Assembly: GCF_014268755.2 (NCBI RefSeq)
Contig: NZ_CP077093.1
Coordinates: forward strand, 6,322,501-6,386,500
DNA length: 64,000 nucleotides
Reading direction: 5' to 3'
Source: Pseudomonas vanderleydeniana
GTDB taxonomy: Bacteria; Pseudomonadota; Gammaproteobacteria; Pseudomonadales; Pseudomonadaceae
In this document: positions 1 through 9,188 of the stretch, one piece after another
Layout: every line of letters starts with the position of its first letter
Position numbering within the stretch: the first letter of the stretch is position 1
Program-made: the position numbers and the translations under genes
Notes under the pieces: model-generated
Database searches by the model: none
Told to the model about the DNA's origin: nothing
The model's input: the letters and a program-made list of their open reading frames with translations, nothing else

Positions 1-611
<611 letters not shown>

Positions 612-737
612 AATACTGCTTGGGTTTTGAGAAAACCCTAAACTTGGCTCAGCATACTCAAATGACTCATTTGATTTCTCGCATGGTCACTTGTGCTGCT
701 GATAATCTAGTGACTATTCAGTCTTACACCACAAGCA

Positions 738-773
738 CCCACACGAATTGCTTGATTCAGTTGTTAAAGAGCG
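738..773 (-). promoter_or_regulatory. rRNA antitermination boxA and boxC-like sequence
   Basis: On the minus strand, between the last promoter and the 16S 5' end, the sequence CGCTCTTTAACAA (761-773) matches the rrn boxA element. It is followed by CGTGTGGG (738-745), like boxC of enterobacterial rrn leaders. boxA recruits NusB/NusE (S10) so that RNA polymerase resists Rho and reads through the structured rRNA genes. The position, about 150 nt before 16S, fits. Confidence 0.85.
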
Positions 774-805
774 TTGGGTGAGCTGTTCGCTCAACCGAGG
801 CGCGC

Positions 806-833
806 ATTCTACAGCAGCCTCATTTGCTGTCAA
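806..833 (-). promoter_or_regulatory. rrn promoter, proximal (P3)
   Basis: Minus-strand TTGACA (828-833), a 16-nt spacer and TAGAAT (806-811), followed by a GC-rich discriminator (GCGCGCC). Consensus -35, 16-nt spacing and GC-rich discriminator are hallmarks of stringently controlled rRNA promoters. DksA, encoded at 21572, is the (p)ppGpp cofactor acting on such promoters. Confidence 0.8.
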
Positions 834-914
834 GTGATTTTTTTCAGAAGTTTTCAGAATTTCTTCTTCAACTTCAACCACTTGCGCTTCCGATCTCTCG
901 TTAGCGGGAGGCGA

Positions 915-942
915 ATTCTACAGCGTTACACGCTGCTGTCAA
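915..942 (-). promoter_or_regulatory. rrn promoter, middle (P2)
   Basis: Minus-strand TTGACA (937-942), a 16-nt spacer and TAGAAT (915-920). The architecture is the same as the proximal promoter about 109 bp downstream, which suggests a duplication. The discriminator (TCGCCTCC) is C-rich. Confidence 0.8.
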
Positions 943-1057
943 CACCTCTTTTACAGCCATTTCCGTGTTTCGATGATTTGAAACTGCGCTGCCTGAAACC
1001 TGATAACTCATTGAATCTCAAGGAGTTTTCCGTTCAGTCCGCGCCGGAAGTGGGCGC

Positions 1058-1085
1058 ATTATAGGCCCCTGGGAACCAGCGTCAA
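1058..1085 (-). promoter_or_regulatory. rrn promoter, distal (P1)
   Basis: Minus-strand TTGACG (1080-1085), a 16-nt spacer and a perfect TATAAT (1058-1063), then GCGCCCAC as discriminator. It is the third promoter of the array driving the rRNA operon. The 612-1136 gap is otherwise occupied by AT-rich leader; no protein gene is credible there. Confidence 0.75.
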
Positions 1086-1136
1086 CCGTTATTTTCAGAT
1101 TTCTGTCATAAAAGTCAGGGACATGCATTCACGCCC

Positions 1137-1751
1137 CTATTTGCTGGAGGCCGGCTTACTTGCCGCGAGCCGCGGAATCCTCCGCGCAATCCCCGGGACA
1201 CGCAACAGCAGGAGCAAGGCACCGACAACGGCATACACCGTCCATTCCTTGAGGTCCGCCCTCACGATCCACAACATGTGCAACAACCCCAGCCCGAGGA
1301 TCACATAGACCAGGCGATGCAGCTTTTTCCACGCCCTGCCCAACCGCCGCTGACTATAGCGATTCGAGGTAACGGCAAGTGCCAGCAGTCCCAGGAACCC
1401 CAAGGCCCCGACAATGATGTAGGGCCGCTTGCTCAACTCCACCCCCAACTGCGACCAATCCAGCCCCAGTACAAACACCAGGTAGGCCGCCAGGTGCAGC
1501 AACACATAGGCAAAACACCAAAGCCCCAACTGCCGCCGCACCGCTATCCAGCCGGCCCAGCCAACCAGTCGCTGCAGTGGTGTCATCGCCAGTGTCACCA
1601 GCAACAGGACCAGCGCCCCCAAACCCAGGCGATCGACCAGTACCTTGCCCGGGTCCGGCCCCAGGGCGAAAATCCAGGCCTGGTACAACCAGAGCAACGG
1701 CCAGGCCATCACCACGACAAACACACTCAGGCGCCACAACGGATATCGCAT
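1137..1751 (-). CDS. msrQ: MsrQ, heme-binding membrane subunit of the MsrPQ methionine sulfoxide reductase
   Basis: A 204-aa integral membrane protein of the YedZ/MsrQ ferric-reductase-like family. It has six or so hydrophobic segments and conserved histidines in helices (for example [23 protein letters not shown]) that would ligate b-type heme. In the family it takes electrons from the respiratory chain or flavin and passes them to periplasmic MsrP. The ATG at 1751 overlaps the msrP stop codon (ATGA), which implies translational coupling; an in-frame extension into msrP is not the real start. Confidence 0.93.
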   Translation of the reverse strand: MRYPLWRLSVFVVVMAWPLLWLYQAWIFALGPDPGKVLVDRLGLGALVLLLVTLAMTPLQRLVGWAGWIAVRRQLGLWCFAYVLLHLAAYLVFVLGLDWSQLGVELSKRPYIIVGALGFLGLLALAVTSNRYSQRRLGRAWKKLHRLVYVILGLGLLHMLWIVRADLKEWTVYAVVGALLLLLRVPGIARRIPRLAASKPASSK

Positions 1752-2761
1752 CAATAGTTCTTCCGCAGATCCATGCCGGCATACAGGGAGGCGACTTCCT
1801 CCGCATAACCATTGAACATCTGCGTCTCCCGTACATTCGGGCTGAACAAGCCACTGGGTAGGCGCCGCTCCCGGGCCTGGCTCCAACGCGGGTGATCGAC
1901 CGCAGGATTGACGTTGGCATAGAAGCCATACTCGTTCGCCGCAATGCTCTGCCAGGTGGTTTTCGGCTGCTCTTCCACCAGACTGATCCGCACGATCGAC
2001 TTGACGCTCTTAAAGCCATACTTCCACGGCACCACCAGGCGCAACGGCGCGCCGTTCTGATTCGGCAGTTCACGCCCGTACATGCCCACGGCCAGAATCG
2101 CCAAGGGGTTCATCGCCTCGTCCAGACGCAACCCTTCCACATAAGGCCAATCGATCAGGGCAAACCCGGAGCGTTGGCCCGGCATGCTCTTGGGATCCTG
2201 CAGCGTTTCAAAACGGATGTACTTTGCCCTGGAGGTCGGCTCGACCTGCTTGAGCAGCGCCGAAATCGGAAAGCCGATCCACGGAATCACCATCGACCAG
2301 GCCTCGACGCAGCGCAATCGATAGATCCGCTCCTCCAACTGATAAGGCTTCATGAAGTCTTCGAGGGCATAACGTCCGGGCTTGCCGACCTCGCCATCGA
2401 TCACCACCGACCAGGGCTCGGTCTTCAGTGCTCCGGCATTCTGCGCCGGGTCACCCTTGTCGGTACCGAACTCATAGAAGTTGTTGTAGTGCGTAGCGTC
2501 CTTGTACGGGGTGATGGCCTCATCCTTGACCGTCACCGCGCCCCAGCGGGTATCCGGCAACTTGCCGGTAAACCAGGACGGCGCATGGCCCGCCTCGACA
2601 TCGGCATAGCGCGCCGACTCGGCAGCGGCCCAGCCCGGCATGCCAGCGAGCGCCAAGGCAGCCACGGAGCCGCCCAACAGACTGCGACGAGAAAGGTAGA
2701 GTGTTTCAGGCGTGACCTCCGACTCCCGGGAGTCGGAGGTTCGGGATAGCTTGATCAGCAT
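1751..2761 (-). CDS. msrP: MsrP, periplasmic molybdopterin methionine sulfoxide reductase catalytic subunit
   Basis: 336 aa. A Tat signal with twin arginines at residues 25-26 (SRRSLLGG) precedes a hydrophobic stretch ending AAAE. The sulfite-oxidase-fold molybdopterin domain follows, with the likely Mo-ligand Cys151 in RLRCVEAW. The enzyme repairs oxidised methionines in envelope proteins with electrons from MsrQ. It lies 63 bp downstream of pssA. Codons 8-16, before the Tat motif, are a perfect 26-bp palindrome (2715-2740). Confidence 0.95.
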   Translation of the reverse strand: MLIKLSRTSDSRESEVTPETLYLSRRSLLGGSVAALALAGMPGWAAAESARYADVEAGHAPSWFTGKLPDTRWGAVTVKDEAITPYKDATHYNNFYEFGTDKGDPAQNAGALKTEPWSVVIDGEVGKPGRYALEDFMKPYQLEERIYRLRCVEAWSMVIPWIGFPISALLKQVEPTSRAKYIRFETLQDPKSMPGQRSGFALIDWPYVEGLRLDEAMNPLAILAVGMYGRELPNQNGAPLRLVVPWKYGFKSVKSIVRISLVEEQPKTTWQSIAANEYGFYANVNPAVDHPRWSQARERRLPSGLFSPNVRETQMFNGYAEEVASLYAGMDLRKNY

Positions 2762-2824
2762 GACGACTCCGCAGTATTGGATGACAGATGTACCAATAGA
2801 CTACGGAGTCTGGGGGAAATTACA

Positions 2825-3682
2825 TCATTTACCGCTGTTGTTCCGACGCAAATGCAGCAGGTACTGGATCGGACCCGATGCCGCGTAGGCGAGGAAAATC
2901 AGCAGCAGAATGCGCGGCGGGTCGCTGAACACCACGGCGAACACCAGCACCACGGCGAGGATCGCAACGAACGGCACGCGCCCCTTGAGATCCAGCTCCT
3001 TGAAGCTGTTGTACTTGATGTTGCTGACCATCAGCATGCCGGCCGCCGCCACCAGCAGCGCCACCAGGAAGGACATCTTCGAACCCTGGATACCGTAGTC
3101 GCTGAACGCCCAGACCGTACCCGCCACCACGCCGGCCGCTGCCGGGCTGGCCAGGCCGATGAAATAGCGCTTGTCGGCCGTACCGACCTGGGTGTTGAAG
3201 CGCGCCAGGCGCAACGCCGCGCCGGCCACATAGATGAAGGCCACCATCCAGCCGACCTTGCCCATGTCACCCAGCGCCCAGCCAAAGGCCAGCAGTGCCG
3301 GTGCCACGCCGAAGGCGACCATGTCGGACAGCGAGTCATATTCGGCGCCGAAGGCACTCTGGGTATTGGTCATCCGGGCCACCCGCCCGTCAAGACCATC
3401 GAGCACCATCGCGACGAAGATCGCGATCGCGGAAAACGCGAAATACTTGCTCGCCCCGGCCGGATCCCCGGCACTGGCGGCACTCTGTGCGCTCATCGCA
3501 CTGATGATGGCGTAGAAACCGGCAAACAGGTTCGCCGTGGTAAACAGGTTGGGCAGCAGATAGATACCACGATGCCGGACCTTACGGCCTTCGTCGTCAT
3601 GCCCTTCTTCGACATGCTCATCGATCGGCAGCAGGCTTTCGGCGTCGGGAGCCTGGTTCGGCTCTTCGGGACGTTCGCTCAT
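2825..3682 (-). CDS. pssA: CDP-diacylglycerol--serine O-phosphatidyltransferase
   Basis: A 285-aa membrane enzyme that makes phosphatidylserine, the precursor of phosphatidylethanolamine, from CDP-diacylglycerol and serine. The CDP-alcohol phosphotransferase signature DG-x2-AR-x8-G-x3-D-x3-D is visible (DGLDGRVAR ... GAEYDSLSD). A charged N-terminal ~40 residues is followed by hydrophobic helices, as in type II (Bacillus-like) PssA. ATG start at 3682; it lies downstream of ilvC but beyond a strong terminator. Confidence 0.93.
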   Translation of the reverse strand: MSERPEEPNQAPDAESLLPIDEHVEEGHDDEGRKVRHRGIYLLPNLFTTANLFAGFYAIISAMSAQSAASAGDPAGASKYFAFSAIAIFVAMVLDGLDGRVARMTNTQSAFGAEYDSLSDMVAFGVAPALLAFGWALGDMGKVGWMVAFIYVAGAALRLARFNTQVGTADKRYFIGLASPAAAGVVAGTVWAFSDYGIQGSKMSFLVALLVAAAGMLMVSNIKYNSFKELDLKGRVPFVAILAVVLVFAVVFSDPPRILLLIFLAYAASGPIQYLLHLRRNNSGK

Positions 3683-3784
3683 GGACAGTACCTTGCAACG
3701 GTGAAAAATGATTCGACAGGGGTTCGCGACCGGCGTTCGGCCGCCAAACGATGCAGCTTTATACCAGAAGCCGCCCCCTAAACG

Positions 3785-3811
3785 AAAAAACGCGGCCTAG
3801 GCCGCGTTTTT
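3785..3811 (-). terminator. Intrinsic terminator of the ilvINC operon
   Basis: Minus-strand hairpin with stem CGCGGCC/GGCCGCG extended by A/T pairs, a 2-nt loop, and a U-rich 3' tail. It sits 18 bp after the ilvC stop and separates ilv from pssA. The A-rich 5' side could also make it work in the other direction. Confidence 0.9.
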
Positions 3812-3828
3812 CCAGACAGGACCGGAAC

Positions 3829-4854
<1,026 letters not shown>

Positions 4855-4897
4855 CTATATATCCAGGCCGTGAGGCCATTCGCTAAATTGATTGAGA

Positions 4898-5389
4898 TTA
4901 GATGCTCAGTACTTTGTCGCCACGGGCAATCCCGGTGACGCCACTGCGTACGGTTTCCAGAATCGAGGCCGTCCCGATCGCCTGGATGAAGCTGTCCAGC
5001 TTGTCGCTCGTACCGGTCAATTGCACGGTATAGACGCTGGCGCTGACATCGACGATCTGCCCGCGATAAATATCGGTGGTGCGCTTGATCTCGGCGCGCT
5101 GGGCGCCGGTGGCCTTGACCTTGACCAGCATCAGCTCGCGCTCGATGTGAGCACTCTCCGACAGGTCGACCAGCTTGACCACCTCGACCAGCTTGTTCAG
5201 GTTCTTGGTGATCTGCTCGATGATCTCATCATGCCCGACAGTGGTCAGCGTCAGACGCGACAGGGTCGGGTCTTCGGTCGGCGCCACGGTCAGGCTTTCG
5301 ATGTTGTAGTTGCGCTGCGAGAACAGGCCGACTACACGGGACAGAGCACCCGGTTCGTTTTCCAGAAGCAGGGAAATGATGTGCCGCAT
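4898..5389 (-). CDS. ilvN: Acetolactate synthase small (regulatory) subunit
   Basis: 163 aa, with an N-terminal ACT domain (MRHIISLLLENEPGALSRVVG, where valine feedback acts in this family) and the C-terminal ALS_ss domain. It activates the catalytic subunit IlvI and confers valine sensitivity. The ATG lies 1 nt after the ilvI stop, so translation is probably coupled. The symbol ilvH is used for the same family. Confidence 0.96.
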   Translation of the reverse strand: MRHIISLLLENEPGALSRVVGLFSQRNYNIESLTVAPTEDPTLSRLTLTTVGHDEIIEQITKNLNKLVEVVKLVDLSESAHIERELMLVKVKATGAQRAEIKRTTDIYRGQIVDVSASVYTVQLTGTSDKLDSFIQAIGTASILETVRSGVTGIARGDKVLSI

Positions 5390-5390
5390 G

Positions 5391-7115
5391 TTAGGTACGC
5401 TCCGTCTTGCTCAGCCACATATCGCGCATGGAGCCGTCTTTGATCTGCATCGGATAGACGTGCTCGCTGGTATCGACCTGGATATCGAGGAACACCAGGC
5501 GATCCTTCATGGCGAACGCTTCTTCCATCTTCGGCTTCAGGTCCTTCAGATCCGTGATACGGATACCGACGTGACCGTAGGCCTCGACCAGCTTGACGAA
5601 GTCAGGCAGCGATTCCATGTACGAGTGCGAGTGGCGGCTGCCGTAGCTCATGTCCTGCCACTGGCGGACCATGCCGAGCACACCGTTGTTCAGGTTGACG
5701 ATCTTCACCGGCAGGCCGTACTGCATGCAGGTGGACAGCTCCTGGATGTTCATCTGGATACTGCCTTCGCCGGTCACGCAGGCGACGTCAGAGTCCGGGA
5801 AGCTCAACTTGACGCCCATGGCCGCCGGGAAACCGAAGCCCATGGTGCCCAGGCCGCCGGAGTTGATCCAACGGTTGGGCTTGTTGAACTTGTAGTACTG
5901 CGCCGCGAACATCTGGTGCTGACCCACGTCGGAGGTGACGAAGGCATCGCCCTTGGTCACTTCGCACAGGGTCTCGATCACGGTCTGTGGCTTGATGATG
6001 CTGCCGTCACCCTTGTCATAGGGGAACAGGCCGCGATCGCCGCGCCATTCGTCGATCTGCTTCCACCAGCTGGCCACCGACTCCTTGTTCGGAGTCTCGC
6101 CGATATCCTTGAGGGCAGCGACCATTTCGGTCAGCACGCTCTCCACGGGACCCACGATAGGCACGTCTGCCTTGATGGTCTTGGAGATCGAGGCCGGGTC
6201 GATGTCGACATGGATGATCTTGGCGTTCGGGCAGAACTTCGGCGCACCGTTGATGACACGGTCGTCGAAACGCGCACCGACGGCCAGGATCACGTCGGCA
6301 TGGTGCATGGTCAGGTTGGCGGTGTAGCTGCCGTGCATGCCGAGCATGCCGACGAACTGGCGGTCGGTGCCAGGATAGCCACCCAGGCCCATCAGCGTGT
6401 TGGTTACCGGCAGGTTGAGCATCTTCGCCAGTTCGGTCAGCGGCGCGGAGCCACCACCGAGGATCACGCCACCGCCGGAGTAGAGCACCGGGCGCTTGGC
6501 AGCCAGGAGCATTTCGGCAGCCTTGCGGATCTGGCCGGAGTGGCCACGTACCGCCGGGCTGTAGGAGCGCAGCTTGGCTTTCTTTGGAAAAACGTATTCG
6601 AACTTCTCGGCCGGGTTGGTCATGTCTTTCGGGACATCGACAACGACAGGACCAGGACGGCCGGATTGCGCCAGGTAGAACGCCTTCTTCATGACCTCCG
6701 GGATCTCCGAAGCGTGCTTGACCATGAAGCTGTGCTTCACGATCGGCCGGGAGATACCGATCATGTCGGTTTCCTGGAACGCATCGGTACCGACCAGGGT
6801 GCTGGGCACCTGACCGGAGATGATCACCATCGGGATGGAGTCCATGTAGGCAGTGGCGATACCGGTAATGGCGTTGGTCGCGCCAGGCCCGGAAGTCACC
6901 AGTACCACGCCGGCCTTGCCGGTGGCACGGGCATAGCCGTCAGCCATATGGGTAGCCGCCTGCTCGTGACGAACCAGGATGTGATTCACTTCCGGCTCTT
7001 TGAACAGGGCATCGTAGACATGAAGAAGAGCACCACCCGGGTACCCGTAGATATATTTGACGCCTTCGTCACGCAAGAAGCGGACGAGCATCTCACCGCC
7101 AGATAAAAGCTCCAC
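5391..7115 (-). CDS. ilvI: Acetolactate synthase large (catalytic) subunit
   Basis: 574 aa; condenses pyruvate with pyruvate or 2-oxobutyrate using ThDP and FAD, the first common step of branched-chain amino acid synthesis. Visible are the catalytic Glu region ([13 protein letters not shown]), the central FAD-binding domain and the C-terminal ThDP motif (GEGSIQMN). I start it at the GTG at 7115, with a Shine-Dalgarno GAGGTG 6 nt upstream and the typical family N-terminus (VELLSGGEM). The frame stays open upstream to 7196, but without family similarity. Confidence 0.96.
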   Translation of the reverse strand: MELLSGGEMLVRFLRDEGVKYIYGYPGGALLHVYDALFKEPEVNHILVRHEQAATHMADGYARATGKAGVVLVTSGPGATNAITGIATAYMDSIPMVIISGQVPSTLVGTDAFQETDMIGISRPIVKHSFMVKHASEIPEVMKKAFYLAQSGRPGPVVVDVPKDMTNPAEKFEYVFPKKAKLRSYSPAVRGHSGQIRKAAEMLLAAKRPVLYSGGGVILGGGSAPLTELAKMLNLPVTNTLMGLGGYPGTDRQFVGMLGMHGSYTANLTMHHADVILAVGARFDDRVINGAPKFCPNAKIIHVDIDPASISKTIKADVPIVGPVESVLTEMVAALKDIGETPNKESVASWWKQIDEWRGDRGLFPYDKGDGSIIKPQTVIETLCEVTKGDAFVTSDVGQHQMFAAQYYKFNKPNRWINSGGLGTMGFGFPAAMGVKLSFPDSDVACVTGEGSIQMNIQELSTCMQYGLPVKIVNLNNGVLGMVRQWQDMSYGSRHSHSYMESLPDFVKLVEAYGHVGIRITDLKDLKPKMEEAFAMKDRLVFLDIQVDTSEHVYPMQIKDGSMRDMWLSKTERT

Positions 7116-7518
7116 GTTGTTCACCTCTAAAACGCCAGAATACCGTCCACAGACACTGGAGACGGGTCTTAATAGGTTTACTTCTCGGCAGAGCATGAGC
7201 GACGGTGGTCGCCGACTACGTCAGCACTGACTGAGCAAGTATTGGGAGTGCCCCAAAGTGTTGCGGGGGTTTCCCACCCAGCGCGAGGTAACGCGTTGCG
7301 GGTGTAACAGGTCGGCGCGGATGTGCGCCTCATGATCTGCCGAGTGGGTCTGCTTCTGGCAGTCCCTCTACAGCGGACTTTGGATTGTTCTGATTCGCCT
7401 CGCTCAAGTCAAGTCATCTGTGCGCTTTCTTCGAACTAAGCGCATGAGAATGCAGAAGAAAACCATTACACAAGGAATGTGCTAGGTTGCTGCTTGAACC
7501 GCCTGACAAGGAAACCCG
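7116..7518. promoter_or_regulatory. ilvI leader / divergent intergenic region
   Basis: About 400 bp separate ilvI (minus) from the DUF4124 gene (plus). The best minus-strand promoter candidate is TTGACT (7407-7412), a 17-nt spacer and AACAAT (7384-7389), which gives a leader of roughly 260 nt before ilvI. Within the leader are a GGGTGGGAAACCCCC-type hairpin and an AACGCGTT palindrome. The length suggests RNA-level control, but I recognise no named riboswitch. Confidence 0.35.
7178..7333 (-). CDS. Possible 51-codon leader ORF upstream of ilvI
   Basis: An ATG at 7333 opens a 51-codon frame on the minus strand ending at a TAA 62 bp before the ilvI start. It is rich in Thr, Ala, Arg and Cys and is not a classical Leu/Val/Ile run, so it does not look like an enteric attenuator peptide. 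It has no convincing Shine-Dalgarno. It may be translated, a leader RNA element, or chance. Confidence 0.2.
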   Translation of the reverse strand: MRRTSAPTCYTRNALPRAGWETPATLWGTPNTCSVSADVVGDHRRSCSAEK

Positions 7519-7947
7519 ATGCGTACGAGCATTCTCATGGCCAGCCTGCTGTTTGCCTTGAGCCCGCTGTGCCTGGCCAACCCGATCTACAAGTGGGTGG
7601 ACGCCCAGGGCGTGACCCATTTCGATGCCACGCCGCCGCCCGGGCAGTCCGCCACCGAGGTGAAACCGGCGATCAGCAGTCCACCATCGCCGTCCAAGGC
7701 CACACTCCCGGCCAGCGCCCCCGTGGGTGACCAGAATGCGGTGGATGCCAAGGTCAAGAAACAGGTGGCCGAACAGGAGGCGTCGCGCAAGGTGTTCTGC
7801 GAGAAGGCCAGGACCAACCTGGCGCAACTACTGAACGACCCGCGGGTTCGCGAGGAAGTGAATGGGGAATTGCACCGGCTGACCGATGAGGAACGGCAGA
7901 CGCGCCTGGTCGAGACGCGCAAGGCGATCGAGGATCACTGTTCCTGA
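7519..7947 (+). CDS. DUF4124 domain-containing exported protein
   Basis: 142 aa. A cleavable signal peptide (MRTSILMASLLFALSPLCLA) is followed at once by the DUF4124 hallmark NPIYKWVDAQGVTHFDATPP. The C-terminal half is charged and probably helical (QVAEQEASRKVFCEKARTNL). Function unknown; the domain is common in gammaproteobacterial periplasmic proteins. ATG at 7519 with AAGGAAA upstream. Divergent from ilvI. Confidence 0.85.
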   Translation: MRTSILMASLLFALSPLCLANPIYKWVDAQGVTHFDATPPPGQSATEVKPAISSPPSPSKATLPASAPVGDQNAVDAKVKKQVAEQEASRKVFCEKARTNLAQLLNDPRVREEVNGELHRLTDEERQTRLVETRKAIEDHCS

Positions 7948-8071
7948 ATTCTTGCAAAAGGGGTCTGGTCGCGTGGGCCTGTTCCCGCTCGGCGGCAACA
8001 CAGCAGCGATCACGCCAGACACAATCTGCCTGACACAACGCGGCGACAGGCTTCAGGGCCGCCCTGCTGCC

Positions 8072-8097
8072 CAATGGGGGCAAGCCCCCTCGCCACA
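8072..8097. repeat. REP-like palindromic element
   Basis: Sequence of the type AATGGGGGCAAGCCCCCTC, with a GGGGGC-AA-GCCCCC palindrome followed by TCGCCACAG. This is the common Pseudomonas intergenic REP flavour. It lies in the 152-bp gap between the convergent DUF4124 and yqcC genes and could fold in the 3' ends of both transcripts. Confidence 0.65.
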
Positions 8098-8099
8098 GA

Positions 8100-8429
8100 T
8101 CAGCGCGACTCGCTGATCAGCCGATCGAACTGCGCCAGCAACGCCTGCAGCTCCACGCCCTCCCCCGGACGCTGGCCATAGACCATCTCGGCCATGGCCA
8201 GGATGCCCGAAGCATTGGGCAGCGGCAGGTCATCCTCAAGGATGACCTTCATCTTCGGCAGGAAGATCCACTGCAACCACTGCTCGAACCCGAGTGTATC
8301 GACGCTGAACGGCTCGACGCTGGACAGTGACGCCTCGCTGGGCGGCACCTCATCCCACCAGCCCTGGGCGCGCAACTCGCGCTCGATCAGCAGCAACTGA
8401 TCGGCGATCAACGGAAAGCGGCTATCCAT
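8100..8429 (-). CDS. YqcC family (DUF446) protein
   Basis: 109 aa, soluble and acidic, with the family motifs LLIERELRAQGWWDEVPPS and FEQWLQWIFLPKM. E. coli YqcC has no well-established function, and none is inferred here. The ATG at 8429 overlaps the stop of the upstream lipoprotein gene (TGATG), so it is co-translated with it, and both follow mrcB. Confidence 0.85.
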   Translation of the reverse strand: MDSRFPLIADQLLLIERELRAQGWWDEVPPSEASLSSVEPFSVDTLGFEQWLQWIFLPKMKVILEDDLPLPNASGILAMAEMVYGQRPGEGVELQALLAQFDRLISESR

Positions 8430-9172
8430 CAGAGGTTGACCCGGGCTTTCTGGCGAGCCTGGGCGGCACCGGCGGCATCACCCTGCTTTTCCCGCGCCTG
8501 GGCGATCAGTTCCCAGAGACTGGCCTGCAGGTCTGGACGACCGTTGGCGAACCCCAGGCCACGTCGTGCCAGCTGTTCAGCCTGCGGCGCATCACCCTGG
8601 GCCATGCGTACCTGGGCCAGGCGGTAAAGCACTTGCGGCTCACGCGGGGCAACGCGCTGGGCGCGTTCCAGGCTCGACGAAGCACCGTTCAGGTCACCGC
8701 TCGACTGTTGCTGCTGCGCAGTGGTCAGCAGGGCCAGGACCGGACCGTCCAGTTGCTCGTCCGCCGACAGGCCACCGCCGTTGCCGGAAGGGATACCGGT
8801 CGGTTGCGACATGCCATAGCTGCCCTGGTTGATCGACGACGTCTGGATCGGCGTGCTGTCCACCGGACCGGGGGTGATCGGCCCGGTCGTGGACGGGCCG
8901 GGAGTCCAGGGTTCACTGCTGATCGGCGCGGAAGTCGCGGCACCACCACCCGGCACCATCACCACGACGCCGGAATCCTGCGGAACGGCCTGGGCCTGGT
9001 TCGGCGTGGTACGGCGGATGGTGGTCTGGCGGAAACCGCCGTTGGCCGAAATCCGGTCATTGTTGGAGACAGCGGTCCCGGAGTCGACGACCGGGATCGA
9101 ACCATGGGGCACGCTCGAGCAACCGCCAAGCAAAGCCAGAGCTGTAAAAGCTGGAAACCACCACTTGTTCAC
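8429..9172 (-). CDS. TPR-containing lipoprotein downstream of PBP1b
   Basis: 247 aa with a lipoprotein signal (hydrophobic segment ending LLGGC; lipidated Cys18), a long Gly/Pro/Thr-rich low-complexity linker (residues ~20-145), and a C-terminal tetratricopeptide-like part (LLTTAQQQQSSGDLNGASS ... VLYRLAQVRMAQGD). GTG start at 9172 with AGAGGG upstream, 16 bp after the mrcB stop. The position suggests an outer-membrane helper for peptidoglycan synthesis, by analogy with lipoprotein activators of class A PBPs. That is inference; it is not a recognisable LpoB. Confidence 0.75.
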   Translation of the reverse strand: MNKWWFPAFTALALLGGCSSVPHGSIPVVDSGTAVSNNDRISANGGFRQTTIRRTTPNQAQAVPQDSGVVVMVPGGGAATSAPISSEPWTPGPSTTGPITPGPVDSTPIQTSSINQGSYGMSQPTGIPSGNGGGLSADEQLDGPVLALLTTAQQQQSSGDLNGASSSLERAQRVAPREPQVLYRLAQVRMAQGDAPQAEQLARRGLGFANGRPDLQASLWELIAQAREKQGDAAGAAQARQKARVNL

Positions 9173-9188
9173 TGCAAACCCTCTTCGC

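Noticed and set aside
774..1064. 96-codon plus-strand frame in the rrn upstream region
   Set aside because: It covers three rRNA promoters and boxA on the opposite strand; no protein-like composition.
5310..7106. 598-codon plus-strand frame opposite ilvI
   Set aside because: Antisense shadow rich in His/Asp/Val/Gly; ilvI is certain by homology.
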